In this document: positions 25,654 through 40,113 of the stretch, in pieces
Layout: every line of letters begins with the position of its first letter
How positions within the stretch are numbered: position 1 is the first letter of the stretch
From: Streptomyces venezuelae
GTDB lineage: Bacteria; Actinomycetota; Actinomycetes; Streptomycetales; Streptomycetaceae
Length of the DNA: 64,000 nucleotides
Assembly: GCF_008642315.1 (NCBI RefSeq)
Contig: NZ_CP029192.1
Coordinates: 1,302,001-1,366,000, forward strand
Reading direction: 5' to 3'
Notes under the pieces: model-generated
Database searches by the model: none
What the model was told of the DNA's origin: nothing
The model's input: the letters and a program-made list of their open reading frames with translations, nothing else
Position numbers and translations under genes: made by a program

Positions 25654-27300
25654 TCAGTGGTGATCGCTCTCACCCCGCTGAACCGCCATGTACTCCTCGG
25701 GTGTCGCCTTCGGCACCTGTGCCTTGGGGCCGTACATGGCGCGGGCGAGGCGGGCTCGGAGGCGTTCGGTCGGGCGGATCTTGCGGGTGACGCCGTTGGC
25801 GTCGACCACGGGGCCCACTTCGTAGGGGCGGGGCTGTTCGTGGGCGGTGAGGCGGTACAGCTCGGACTGGGGCAGGCGTTCGTGGATCTCGACGTACTCG
25901 CCGTGCGGCAGGCGTCGGATCGTGCCGGTCTCCCTGCCGTGCAGCACCTTCCCCTGGTCCCGGCGCTGCAGGCCGAGGCAGATGCGGTGCGTGACGAAGA
26001 AGGCGAGGACGGGCACGACGAAGGCGCCGATGCGCACGAACCACGTGACGGCGTTGATGGAGAGCTGGAAGTGGGTCACCCACAGGTCGTTGCCGCCGCC
26101 GACCATCAGCACGCCGAACAGCGCGAGCCAGGCGACGCCGAGCCCGGTGCGCACCGGCGCGTTGCGCGGCCGGTCCGCGATGTGGTGCTCCCGCCGGTCG
26201 CCCTTGACCCAGGCCTCGATGAACGGATAGACGCCGATGGCGACGAGGATGAGCGGGAACAGCAGGAAGGGGATGAAGACGCCCAGGTTGAGTGTGTGGC
26301 CCCAGGCGTTGATCTCCCATCCCGGCATCACCCGGATCAGTCCCTCGGAGAAGCCCAGGTACCAGTCGGGTTGAGCGCCGGTGGAGACCAGGTCTGGGCG
26401 GTAGGGGCCCATCAGCCAGACCGGGTTGATGGTGGCCACCGCGCCCATGATCGCGAGGACGCCGAAGACGAGGAAGAAGAAGCCGCCCGCCTTGGCGATG
26501 TAGACGGGCAGGAACGGCGCCCCGACCACGTTCTTCTCCGTCTTGCCGGGACCGGCGAACTGGGTGTGCTTGTGGTAGAAGACCAGGATCAGGTGGAAGA
26601 CGACGAGTCCCAGCATGATGCCCGGCAGCAGCAGGATGTGGATCGGGTAGAACCGCGGAATGATGTCCTCCCCCGGGAACTCCCCGCCGAAGAGGAAGAA
26701 GGAGAGGTACGTCCCGATGACGGGCGTGGCGAGGATGGCGCCCTGCATGAAGCGGATGCCGGTGCCGGAGAGCATGTCGTCGGGGAGCGAGTAGCCGGTC
26801 AGGCCGGTGAGGATGCCGAGGAACAACAGCGTCCAGCCGAAGACCCAGTTGATCTCCCGAGGCTTGCGGAACGCGCCGGTGAAGAACACCCGCATCATGT
26901 GCACGAGCATCCCGGCGACGAAGACGAGCGCGGCCCAGTGGTGGATCTGCCGGATGAGGAGGCCGCCGCGCACCTCCATGCTGATGTCCACCGTCGACTC
27001 GTACGCCCGGGTCATCTGGATGCCCTTGAGCGGCACGTACGTCCCGTCGTACGTCACTTCGGACATGCTCGGGTCGAAGAAGAGGGTCAGATAGGTGCCG
27101 GTCAGGATGAGGATGATGAAGCTGTAGAGGCAGATCTCCCCGAACATGAACGACCAGTGGTCGGGGAAGATCTTGCGCATCTGGGTGCGGGCCAGGGTGT
27201 TGATGCCGAGTCTGCCGTCCGCCCAGTCGGCGATCCGCTCTCCTTTGCCTGGCCGTACAGGTCGTGCAGTCGTCCCCGTGCGCTCGATGCGTCCGCTCAT
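25654..27300 (-). CDS. qcrB: Orphan cytochrome b subunit, QcrB paralogue
   Basis: Membrane protein of 548 residues of the actinobacterial cytochrome bc1-aa3 cytochrome b family. Haem-ligand histidines appear in IRQIHHWAALVF with LVHMMRV, and in HILLLPG with VVFHLILVFYHKH. The quinol-site loop has PDWY, matching the usual PEWY position. The C-terminal third is the soluble extension typical of actinobacteria. It lacks the qcrC (dihaem cytochrome c) and qcrA (Rieske) genes that flank the core copy, so it is a stand-alone paralogue. ATG at 27300. It may replace the main subunit under some condition; that is inference. Confidence 0.92.
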   Translation of the reverse strand: MSGRIERTGTTARPVRPGKGERIADWADGRLGINTLARTQMRKIFPDHWSFMFGEICLYSFIILILTGTYLTLFFDPSMSEVTYDGTYVPLKGIQMTRAYESTVDISMEVRGGLLIRQIHHWAALVFVAGMLVHMMRVFFTGAFRKPREINWVFGWTLLFLGILTGLTGYSLPDDMLSGTGIRFMQGAILATPVIGTYLSFFLFGGEFPGEDIIPRFYPIHILLLPGIMLGLVVFHLILVFYHKHTQFAGPGKTEKNVVGAPFLPVYIAKAGGFFFLVFGVLAIMGAVATINPVWLMGPYRPDLVSTGAQPDWYLGFSEGLIRVMPGWEINAWGHTLNLGVFIPFLLFPLILVAIGVYPFIEAWVKGDRREHHIADRPRNAPVRTGLGVAWLALFGVLMVGGGNDLWVTHFQLSINAVTWFVRIGAFVVPVLAFFVTHRICLGLQRRDQGKVLHGRETGTIRRLPHGEYVEIHERLPQSELYRLTAHEQPRPYEVGPVVDANGVTRKIRPTERLRARLARAMYGPKAQVPKATPEEYMAVQRGESDHH

Positions 27301-27373
27301 GCGCGACTCCCTTTCAGGCGGTTCCAGGGTAGGTCGCATAGGTGACGGATCCAACAGCCGTGAATGTGACAAC

Positions 27374-32615
<5,242 letters not shown>

Positions 32616-32648
32616 GCGCCGCTCCGCACGCGGCGCGAGGACAGGCTC

Positions 32649-33140
32649 TCAGGGTTGGGGCAGCACACACACCGTGTCGAGGCCGAGCACGTGATTGAGC
32701 CGGCCGAACGCGAGCCACGACCCGATGCTCATGCTCAGCTCGACGATCTCGGCCTGGCTGTAGTGCGCGGTCATCCGTGCCCAGAACGCGTCGTCCAGGT
32801 TGTGATGGTCCAGGGCGTACCGCTCGGCGTACTCCGCGGCCAGCCTCGTGCGGTCATCGAAGGAGTCGGTGGTGCGCCACTGGGTCACCGCGTCGGCGAA
32901 CCCCTCCTCGACCTTCTCGCCGTCGCGCTCGGTGCGCCAGTCCAGGCAGAACACACAGCCGTTGATCTGCGCCACCCGCAGCCGCGCGGCCTCGAACTCG
33001 CGCAGGCCCAGCGTCGTGTGGGCGTACACCGCGAGGGAGAAGTTGGACGCCGCCGCGCCGATCCCGGGGACCATGTCGCCCCACACGTAGGGGATGGCGT
33101 CCTCGCCCTCGGGGATGTCGATGCGCAGGGAACCACTCAT
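32649..33140 (-). CDS. Carboxymuconolactone decarboxylase/AhpD-like protein
   Basis: Protein of 163 residues of the CMD/AhpD superfamily. The helical core carries RVAQINGCVFCLDWRTE, a single-domain version of the CxxC active-site region, and HYSQAEIVELSMSIGSWLAFGRLNHVL. Such proteins act as alkylhydroperoxidase-like thiol enzymes or as decarboxylases. It starts 3 bp after the stop of the DapB-like dehydrogenase gene, so the two are one transcript. No substrate can be named. Confidence 0.9.
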   Translation of the reverse strand: MSGSLRIDIPEGEDAIPYVWGDMVPGIGAAASNFSLAVYAHTTLGLREFEAARLRVAQINGCVFCLDWRTERDGEKVEEGFADAVTQWRTTDSFDDRTRLAAEYAERYALDHHNLDDAFWARMTAHYSQAEIVELSMSIGSWLAFGRLNHVLGLDTVCVLPQP

Positions 33141-33143
33141 GGG

Positions 33144-34220
33144 TCACTTCCTTCCCAGTCGGCCGGCTGCCGGGCGCAGCGGGACGTCGAGCGCGTCGTA
33201 GAGGCCCGGGTCGGCGTCCACGAGCCAGTCGACGGCGTTCACCAGACGGCCCACGGCCGTGGCGTTGCCGCCCGCGGAACGGTTCTCGTCCTCGTCGGTG
33301 GCCTCGACCGTGACCTCGATGCGCGGCCTGCCCTCGATGATCACGCGGTGCGCGCCGCCGCCGCCGTCGGGCGGTGTCGGCCAGTCCGGCGCGCAGGACG
33401 GGTGGATGCGGGTGACGTGCTCGACGACGATGCGGGGCTCGCCCCCGACGATGCCCTGCACCTCGAAGCGCACCGCGCCCTGCGTGCCCGCGGCGAACTC
33501 CCCCATCGTCCGCGTCCGCACCGTGGCGTCGAGGGCCCGCCGGTCCAACGTCTCGCGTATGTCGTCGAGTTGCACGTCGAGCGCCCGCGCCATCAGCCGG
33601 ATCTGTCCGCCCCACACCATGGTCGGCACGGAGGGCGCGAGCATCAGCGGCTCGTACTCCATGGGGTTCCCCATGCCTATCAGATGGCGGACCGACTCCT
33701 CCTGGTCGTACGTCGAGTAGTCGAAGATCTCCTGGCAGCGGATCGCGTCGACGGTGGAGCCCAGGCCGCTGATGAGCAGCGGCAGGACGTCGTTGCCCCA
33801 GCCGGGGTCCACCCCGGAGACGAACAGCGAGCCCCCGCCGTCCGCGACCGCCGCGAGCACCGGGTCCCTGAACTCCGGGGGCGCGCCGCGCTGGTCGTAG
33901 AGCGGGTACAGCGCGGGGGTGACGACGACGGCACCGGACCGCACCGCCCTGACGACGTCGGCGAGCGCCTCGTCGGGGCGCAGGTCGCCGGAGGCCGCGT
34001 ACACCACGGCCCGCGGCCGCGCGGCGAGGACCGCCTCGACGTCGTCGGTCGCGGCCACGCCCAACGCCCTTCCCAGACCGGCGAGTTCACCCGCGTCGCG
34101 ACCCACCTTCCGCGGGTCGTGCACCAGTACGGCCGCGAGCGACAGATCGGGATGGGCCTCGACGGCACGCACGGCCGCGCGGCCGACGTTGCCGGTGCCC
34201 CAGACCACCGTGGGAATCAT
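33144..34220 (-). CDS. DapB-fold NAD(P)-dependent dehydrogenase
   Basis: Protein of 358 residues with an N-terminal Rossmann domain (PTVVWGTGNVGRAAVRAV) of the dihydrodipicolinate-reductase type. It matches the family often called 2,4-diaminopentanoate dehydrogenase-like or DAP-reductase-like, which in Streptomyces occurs outside lysine synthesis. True DapB signatures for lysine biosynthesis are not evident. The ATG at 34220 is supported by the family start. Overlying 112 bp is the promoter space shared with the divergent large LuxR-type regulator. Paired with the AhpD-like gene. Confidence 0.82.
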   Translation of the reverse strand: MIPTVVWGTGNVGRAAVRAVEAHPDLSLAAVLVHDPRKVGRDAGELAGLGRALGVAATDDVEAVLAARPRAVVYAASGDLRPDEALADVVRAVRSGAVVVTPALYPLYDQRGAPPEFRDPVLAAVADGGGSLFVSGVDPGWGNDVLPLLISGLGSTVDAIRCQEIFDYSTYDQEESVRHLIGMGNPMEYEPLMLAPSVPTMVWGGQIRLMARALDVQLDDIRETLDRRALDATVRTRTMGEFAAGTQGAVRFEVQGIVGGEPRIVVEHVTRIHPSCAPDWPTPPDGGGGAHRVIIEGRPRIEVTVEATDEDENRSAGGNATAVGRLVNAVDWLVDADPGLYDALDVPLRPAAGRLGRK

Positions 34221-34332
34221 GCGCGGAGGGTAGCGAGGGGCGTCGACGGTTGACAGAGGCGCGGCCCGACAAGAAAAGATACGTTCCCTTCCGCACCGCT
34301 CCGAAGTCATGTACCGCCGGTACGCTTTACGC

Positions 34333-37146
34333 ATGCTCCTGGGGCGTTCCGCGGAATGCGCTCGTCTTCTCGCCCTCATCGACAAGGCACGCGGGGGCGA
34401 GAGCGGCGCCCTGCTCATCCGCGGGGAAGCCGGCATCGGCAAGACCAGCCTCGTCGGTTACGTCGCCGAACAGGCCGACGACCTGCTGCGGCTCGGCACG
34501 CGCGGCGTCGAGGTCGAGTCCGACCTGCCGTACGTGGGCCTCGCCGACCTGCTCCGCCCCGTCCTGCACTTCCTGGACCGCATACCGGAGCGGCAGGGCG
34601 CCGCGCTGACCGGCGCGCTCGCGCTCGGACCCGCCGTCGCCCAGGACCGTTTCGCCGTGGCCGCCGGCACGCTCAGCCTGCTCGGCGCGCTCGCCGAGGA
34701 GGGCCCGGTCCTGGTCACCGTCGACGACGCGCACTGGCTCGACCCGTACTCCCTGGACGCGCTCGCCTTCGCCACCCGCAGGCTGAGCCGCGAAGGCGTC
34801 GTCGTCCTCTTCACCGCCCGCGACGAGCAGGAGGAGGCCGCGTCGCGGCTCGCCTCCGTCGACACGTTCACGCTCACCGGACTCGACCCGGAGTCCGCGC
34901 ACCGGCTGATCGCCGAGAAGGGCACCGCCGAACTCACCGCGCAGGAGGCGGACCGGCTGCTCGCCGAGGCCCGCGGCAATCCCCTGGCGCTCATCGAACT
35001 CCCCGCACTCCTCGCGGGCAGCGGCGCCGGAGACGACGCGGGGGACGGCTCCGGGGCGCCCCTGCCCATCGGCGAGATGCTGGCCCACACCTTCGGCAGC
35101 GCCGTGGCCAGGCTGCCCGCCGAGGCGCAGGACGCGATGCTGCTCCTCGCCGTCCTCGGCACGCGTCCGCTGGCGGGCACGGAGGCGGCGTTGCGGGCGC
35201 ACGGCCTCAGTTACGAATCCCTTGAGGCCGCGGAGGACGCGGGTCTGGTCGTCGAGGAACGCGACGGCTACGCGTTCCGGCACCCGCTCGTGCGCTCGGC
35301 GGTCTACCACGGCGCGACGCCCGTGCGCAGGCGCCGGGCCCACCACGCCATCGCCCGCTCCCTGCAAGGGGCGACCGCGCCCGCCCTGGAGCAGTACGCC
35401 TGGCACCTGGCCGCGTCCGGCGCCGAACCCGACGAACACGTGGCGTCCCTGCTGGAGAACGCCGCGTCCGGCGCCCCCGACACCCTCGCCTATCCGCTGG
35501 CCTCCCGGCTGTACGAGCGGGCGGCGCGCTTCACGCCCGAGGGGCAGCGCAAGGCGGAGCGGCTGCTGTGCGCGGCCCGCGCCTCGCAGGCCGCGGGCTC
35601 CCTGAACGAGGCGGCCGCGATCCTCGACCGCGCCCTGGAGCACGCCGAACAGCTCGGCACCCAACTCGACATCCGCCAGCTCCGCTGCTACCTGGACGTG
35701 CAGCGGGGCCGTCCGACCCGCTCGCGCGAACTGCTCAGGTCGGCCGTCGACGAGGCGGAGAAGGTCGACCCGGCGCTCGCCGCCGTCATGCTCGGCGGCA
35801 TCGCCCTCACCGAGCTCGCGATCGGCGACCTCACCGCGGCCCGCGGCACCTCCGCCGCGGCGATGGAGCTCGCCGACTCCGCGCACGAGACGCTGCTGCC
35901 CGTACGTCTCCTGCGCACCCTGGTGCTGCTGCTCGGCGGCGACGCCGAAGCGGGCCGCGCACTCCTGCGCGAACTCGCGGAACCCCTCGCCTCCCCCGAC
36001 CCCGCCTTCCCCTACCCGCTCGCCGGGGTCGGCGGCCTGTGCCACCTCGCCGCCGAGGAACTCGACGAGGCGCACGGCATGCTGGACCGCGCCGCGTACA
36101 CGGCACGCGGCTCCAGCGCGGTCGGGCTCCTCTCACACCTCCTGTGCACCCTCTCCGTCGTCGAGTTCTGGCGGGGCCGCTGGACGCCGTCGCTCGCCCA
36201 CGCCGACGAGGCGGTGCGGCTCGCGGAGGCGAGCGGGCAGCTGATCGAGGTGTCGCGCGGGCTCGCCGCCCTGGTCAAGACGGAGGCCGCGCTCAACCGC
36301 GAGGAGGACTGCCGTCGGCACGCGGCGAAGGCGATGGAGTGGGCGGGCACCACAGAGCTGCCGATGGACGCGGCGCGTGCGCTCGGCGGGCTGGGCCTGC
36401 TGGAACTCGGCCTCGGCCGTTTCGAGGAGGCCGTGCACCACCTGGAGGAGGTGCGGGCGTTCTCGCAGCGGCACGGGCGGGGCGACGGCCTGTACCTGAC
36501 GTGGGCGGCCGACCTCGCCGACGCGTACGTCCATCTGCGCAGGACCGACGAGGCGCGCGAGGTCCTGGACGTCCTGGAGTACGAGGCGGGCCGCGGCCAC
36601 CGTCCGGTCACCGCGGGAGCGGCGGCGCGCTGCCGCGGTCTCCTCGAACCCGGGGACCCGGAGGCGGCGTCGCGACATATGCGGCGCTCCCTCGCGCTGC
36701 TCTCCGAGCGTCCGGTGCCGTTCGAACGGGGGCGGACCGAGTTCGCGTGGGGTGAGCAACTGCGCAGGCAGGGCAGGCGCAGCGAGGCGCGGCGCCTGTT
36801 GGAGCGGGCCCTCGCCACGTTCGAGCGGCTCGGGGCGACGGGCTGGGCGGCGCGGGTGGCAGCCGAGCTGCACGCGGCGGGCGGCACCGAAGTACGCCCC
36901 GAGCGTGCGCCCCTGGAACGGCTCACCCCGCAGGAGCTCCAGGTCGCGCTGGTGGTCGGCCGGGGCCTGACCAACCACGAGGTGGCGGAACGCCTCTTCC
37001 TGAGCGTCAAGACCGTCGAGTTCCACCTGAGCAACATCTACCGCAAGCTCGACGGGGTGCACCGCAGGGCACAGCTGGTCCGCCTGCTCGCCCAGGCGTC
37101 GGAGGCGTCCGAGACGGCGGGGGCGGCGGGGGCGTCCGGGGCCTGA
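34333..37146 (+). CDS. Large ATP-binding LuxR-family (LAL/MalT-like) regulator
   Basis: Regulator of 937 residues. An N-terminal AAA-type ATPase has Walker A GEAGIGKTSLV and Walker B VLVTVDDAHWLD. A long helical TPR-like middle follows (about residues 360-850), and a C-terminal LuxR HTH ends the protein (LTPQELQVALVVGRGLTNHE then VAERLFLSVKTVEFHLSNIY). LAL proteins are typical pathway-specific activators of secondary metabolism in Streptomyces. The start MLLGRSAEC at 34333 is preferred over 34309. It precedes the polyprenyl synthase gene by 134 bp and lies 5 kb from the unusual cluster at 42-50.7 kb; a link is speculative. Confidence 0.92.
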   Translation: MLLGRSAECARLLALIDKARGGESGALLIRGEAGIGKTSLVGYVAEQADDLLRLGTRGVEVESDLPYVGLADLLRPVLHFLDRIPERQGAALTGALALGPAVAQDRFAVAAGTLSLLGALAEEGPVLVTVDDAHWLDPYSLDALAFATRRLSREGVVVLFTARDEQEEAASRLASVDTFTLTGLDPESAHRLIAEKGTAELTAQEADRLLAEARGNPLALIELPALLAGSGAGDDAGDGSGAPLPIGEMLAHTFGSAVARLPAEAQDAMLLLAVLGTRPLAGTEAALRAHGLSYESLEAAEDAGLVVEERDGYAFRHPLVRSAVYHGATPVRRRRAHHAIARSLQGATAPALEQYAWHLAASGAEPDEHVASLLENAASGAPDTLAYPLASRLYERAARFTPEGQRKAERLLCAARASQAAGSLNEAAAILDRALEHAEQLGTQLDIRQLRCYLDVQRGRPTRSRELLRSAVDEAEKVDPALAAVMLGGIALTELAIGDLTAARGTSAAAMELADSAHETLLPVRLLRTLVLLLGGDAEAGRALLRELAEPLASPDPAFPYPLAGVGGLCHLAAEELDEAHGMLDRAAYTARGSSAVGLLSHLLCTLSVVEFWRGRWTPSLAHADEAVRLAEASGQLIEVSRGLAALVKTEAALNREEDCRRHAAKAMEWAGTTELPMDAARALGGLGLLELGLGRFEEAVHHLEEVRAFSQRHGRGDGLYLTWAADLADAYVHLRRTDEAREVLDVLEYEAGRGHRPVTAGAAARCRGLLEPGDPEAASRHMRRSLALLSERPVPFERGRTEFAWGEQLRRQGRRSEARRLLERALATFERLGATGWAARVAAELHAAGGTEVRPERAPLERLTPQELQVALVVGRGLTNHEVAERLFLSVKTVEFHLSNIYRKLDGVHRRAQLVRLLAQASEASETAGAAGASGA

Positions 37147-37280
37147 CCGCTCGCCCCCCTTCGTGGGAGCGCGCGTTGTCATTGTGGCGTCAGGGGACTG
37201 GCTCCTGCGGCGGAGGGGGCCGGTCGGCAAGATCGCCGGCGCTGGCATGCTGGGCGTCGAACCCAGCGGAAAGGCCCCGA

Positions 37281-38375
37281 ATGTCCCTGCACGGCGACCC
37301 CACCAGCCCCTCGACCGCCTTGGCACGTGTCGCCGGGCACCGGCAGCGGTTCGAGGCGGCCTTCGCCCAGTACTTCGCCGACTTGACGGACAGCCTCGAA
37401 CGGCCGCCCCTCAGCGGGTTCGCGCCCCGCTGCCTGGACCTGCTGGCGGAGCTGTCGCTGCGGGGCGGCAAGCGGCTGCGCGTCGCGCTGCTGTACGAGG
37501 CGGCCCGCCTCGTCACCGACGACGAGGTGCCCGGACTCGCGGAGGGCGCCCTCAGTCTGGAACTGCTCCAGGCCCACTCGATCATCCTCGACGACATCAT
37601 CGACGACGCGCCCGTCAAACGCGGGGGCCCCTCGACGTTGTACGCCTGCCGGGAGGATCTGCCCGATCGCCCGCAGAGCGCGCTGGGCATGGCCATGATG
37701 GTCGGCGACCTCGCCGGCTTCCTGTCCCTGCGGGTCCTGCTGGAGGCCGACCTCCCCGCCGCCCTCAAACAGGCCATGCTCCAGGTCCAGCTGGAAGCCT
37801 CCACCGACACCATATTCGGGCAGGTCCTGGACCTGGAACGCGACCTGCTGCCCGCTCCCGGTCAGGAACTGCTCGACAGCGTCTCCGACTTCAAGACCGC
37901 CCGCTACACCGTCCTCGCGCCCCTGCGCATGGGACTTCTGGCCGCGGGCGCCGACCCCTCCGAACACGAGCCCAGCCTGCGCCGTTACGCCGCCCTCGCC
38001 GGCATAGGCGGGCAGATCCGGGACGATTACTTCGACCTCTTCGGAGACCCGCAGCTCACCGGCAAGCCCGTCGGCGTGGACGTCCGGGCCGGCCGTCACA
38101 CCTATGTCACCCGGGCGTTGCTGGCCGCGACCAGCGGCAGCGCGCACGCCGCCGTGCGGGCCGCGCTCCGCTCCCCCGACGCCGACCCGCGGACCTTCGA
38201 ACGGCTCCGCACCATCGCACTGGACCACCGGGTCGACGTACACCTGCAGGAGACCATCGAGAGGTACGGCGCGGCCGCCACCGCCGAAGCCGCGTCCTGG
38301 CGTGCCCACTGGCGCGAGGACGCCGTCACCGTCTTCGAGCAGATACCGCAACTGAACGCCCGGCGGACCGGATGA
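37281..38375 (+). CDS. Polyprenyl diphosphate synthase
   Basis: Isoprenyl diphosphate synthase of 364 residues, condensing isopentenyl diphosphate with allylic diphosphates in the cytosol. The first aspartate-rich motif is ILDDIIDDAP, the basic motif GGKRLRVALL, and the second aspartate-rich motif IRDDYFDLFGD. The chain-length-determining residues before the first motif (LQAHSII) are small, which suggests a product of C15 or longer. The ATG at 37281 follows GGAAAGG. No terpene cyclase, phytoene synthase or prenyltransferase gene is adjacent. Confidence 0.9.
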   Translation: MSLHGDPTSPSTALARVAGHRQRFEAAFAQYFADLTDSLERPPLSGFAPRCLDLLAELSLRGGKRLRVALLYEAARLVTDDEVPGLAEGALSLELLQAHSIILDDIIDDAPVKRGGPSTLYACREDLPDRPQSALGMAMMVGDLAGFLSLRVLLEADLPAALKQAMLQVQLEASTDTIFGQVLDLERDLLPAPGQELLDSVSDFKTARYTVLAPLRMGLLAAGADPSEHEPSLRRYAALAGIGGQIRDDYFDLFGDPQLTGKPVGVDVRAGRHTYVTRALLAATSGSAHAAVRAALRSPDADPRTFERLRTIALDHRVDVHLQETIERYGAAATAEAASWRAHWREDAVTVFEQIPQLNARRTG

Positions 38376-38411
38376 CCGGCTGACCGACCTGAATGCCGTT
38401 CCCCGGGCCGT

Positions 38412-39416
38412 TCAGAGCCCGGCCTTCGCGCCTCTGTCGTCCTGGGCGCCCAGGGCCCATTCGAGAACCGCCATGGCACCGCTCAGCTTCATGGACGCCT
38501 GCGTCCAGGCCACCGACCTGGGGCCGTCGAGAACCGCGCCGGAGACCTCGTCGCCACGGCGCGCGGGCAGGTCGTGCAGGAGCAGGGCGCCGGGGCGGCG
38601 CGTCATGAACTCCTCGTCGACGTGGAACGGCCGGAACCGTTCGCGCCACGCGGCATCGGACTCACCGGTGCCGGTGGTTCTGCGGCGGGACGTGTAGACG
38701 ACGTCGACGCCTGCGGGCAGGGAACGGGCCGAGTCGCGGCAGGTGAAGGTGGCCCCGACCGGCGCGGCACGCTTCCTGGCGGTCGTGAGGAGCCCGTCGG
38801 GCAGGCCGTGGCCGGGCGGGCAGGCGAAGGTGGCCTCGCAACCCGGAACACCGGACAGGGCGAGCGCGAGCGCCGTCGCGGTGCCGTTGCCCTCCCCCAC
38901 GTACAGCAGTCGCAGCCCGTCGAGGCTCCCCAGCGTCAGCCGCAGCGTGGCCAGGTCGCAGAGCCCCTGGGTGGGATGTTCCTCCGGCGTCATGGCGTTG
39001 ACGACGGGCAGGTGTCCGTGGCGGGAGAGGCGGCGCAGGTCGTCGAGCGACCCGGCGGGCCGGGCGACGAGCCCGTCCAGCATGCTGCCGAGCGACCGTC
39101 CCGTGTCCTCGACGGCCTCGTCCGTCGGCAGGTGGAGGTCGCCGGGGCCGTACGCGAGGGGGGCGGCGCCGAGACGGACGGCCGCCACGGTGAAGGCGGT
39201 CCGGGTGCGGGTGGACGGCAGGGCGAACAGGATGCCGAGCGCGGCACCGGACAAGGGGTCCGCGTGGGCGGTGCGGTCGCGACGCAACTCCAGGGTGCGT
39301 TCGACGAGTCGGGAGACGGTCTCCGCGGTCAGATCGGCGAGGGAGAACAGGCCGGTCTCGGGGGCGGGGGGCGGGGCGCCGCGCGAGGCGGTGGCGGTGG
39401 CGGTGAGGGGTGTCAT
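38412..39416 (-). CDS. Divergent ornithine-carbamoyltransferase-like enzyme
   Basis: Aspartate/ornithine carbamoyltransferase-family protein of 334 residues. The carbamoyl-phosphate loop is LPSTRTRTAFT and EEHPTQGLCDL is conserved. The OTC ornithine loop, normally HCLPAHRGEEV, reads LLHDLPARRGDEVS, so the catalytic Cys is replaced by Asp; the downstream SMKL motif region is also altered. This points to a different acceptor amine than ornithine. Convergent with the polyprenyl synthase gene (36 bp apart). Might tailor a secondary metabolite; not established. Confidence 0.82.
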   Translation of the reverse strand: MTPLTATATASRGAPPPAPETGLFSLADLTAETVSRLVERTLELRRDRTAHADPLSGAALGILFALPSTRTRTAFTVAAVRLGAAPLAYGPGDLHLPTDEAVEDTGRSLGSMLDGLVARPAGSLDDLRRLSRHGHLPVVNAMTPEEHPTQGLCDLATLRLTLGSLDGLRLLYVGEGNGTATALALALSGVPGCEATFACPPGHGLPDGLLTTARKRAAPVGATFTCRDSARSLPAGVDVVYTSRRRTTGTGESDAAWRERFRPFHVDEEFMTRRPGALLLHDLPARRGDEVSGAVLDGPRSVAWTQASMKLSGAMAVLEWALGAQDDRGAKAGL

Positions 39417-40113
39417 GGGTTGTCCTACGCAAGTCGTGGGGCGAGTTCGGGCCCGTCGGCGGTCGGCCTCGCGGCGATGGATCTGACCGCGTCGGACCTG
39501 TCCACGGTGGGCCCGACCGCGAGGGGGCCGACCGTGTGGGGCCTGACCGCAGGGCCGCGGCGGTTCGCGACAAGGGCGTGGGCGGTTCGGTCCTCGACCG
39601 AACCGCCGGGGTCGTCCCGCCCGCATCGCGGGCTCGCTTCACGCCGTCGTCCGGGACCCACAACCTCGACGGCAGCAGTGGAGCGCGCCCGGTCACGGAG
39701 TCGTTCCGCACCCGAGCGGGGGTGCCGTCGGGCACCCCCGTCCCCCGCCCTCGCGACGGTCGCTCCCCCGATCCTGCACGGACCACCCGTTCGTACACCC
39801 CCGTAGTACGTCCGGTCACCGGATCTCTTTTCCCCCATCGGTGTTTTCAGGTCCGCCACGGTTCCGCGGCCGTGGGTACACCTTGGCCCCGCGCGCGGGC
39901 GAGGGCGACCGTGAAAACCCTGGAGTCCGGGCCCGGGGGCCGGGGTGGGCGGCCGGGTTCGGCGGGACGGGCGGGGCGGATGTGGCGTAGGCACGCACGC
40001 CGGGCTTCTCCGCGGGAGTGGTGAGCCGGTGGTTCCGTCGTTCAACCACTCGGCCCTGTGGACGAACCCAGGGTTTTCCTCGGGGAGTTCCGCGTACTCT
40101 TTCGCCCGGCTCG
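39417..40113. other. 697-bp gene-free region with degenerate repeats and two hairpins
   Basis: No reading frame here has family similarity or convincing codon structure. At 39484-39560 the phrase GACCGCG/GGGCC recurs as a degenerate tandem repeat. A perfect inverted repeat with 11-bp arms GGCGGTTCGGT and a 5-nt loop lies at 39581-39607, and another with 10-bp arms CGGGGGTGCC and loop GTCG at 39717-39740. The region must contain the promoter of the carbamoyltransferase and the end of the SDR transcript. Confidence 0.5.
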
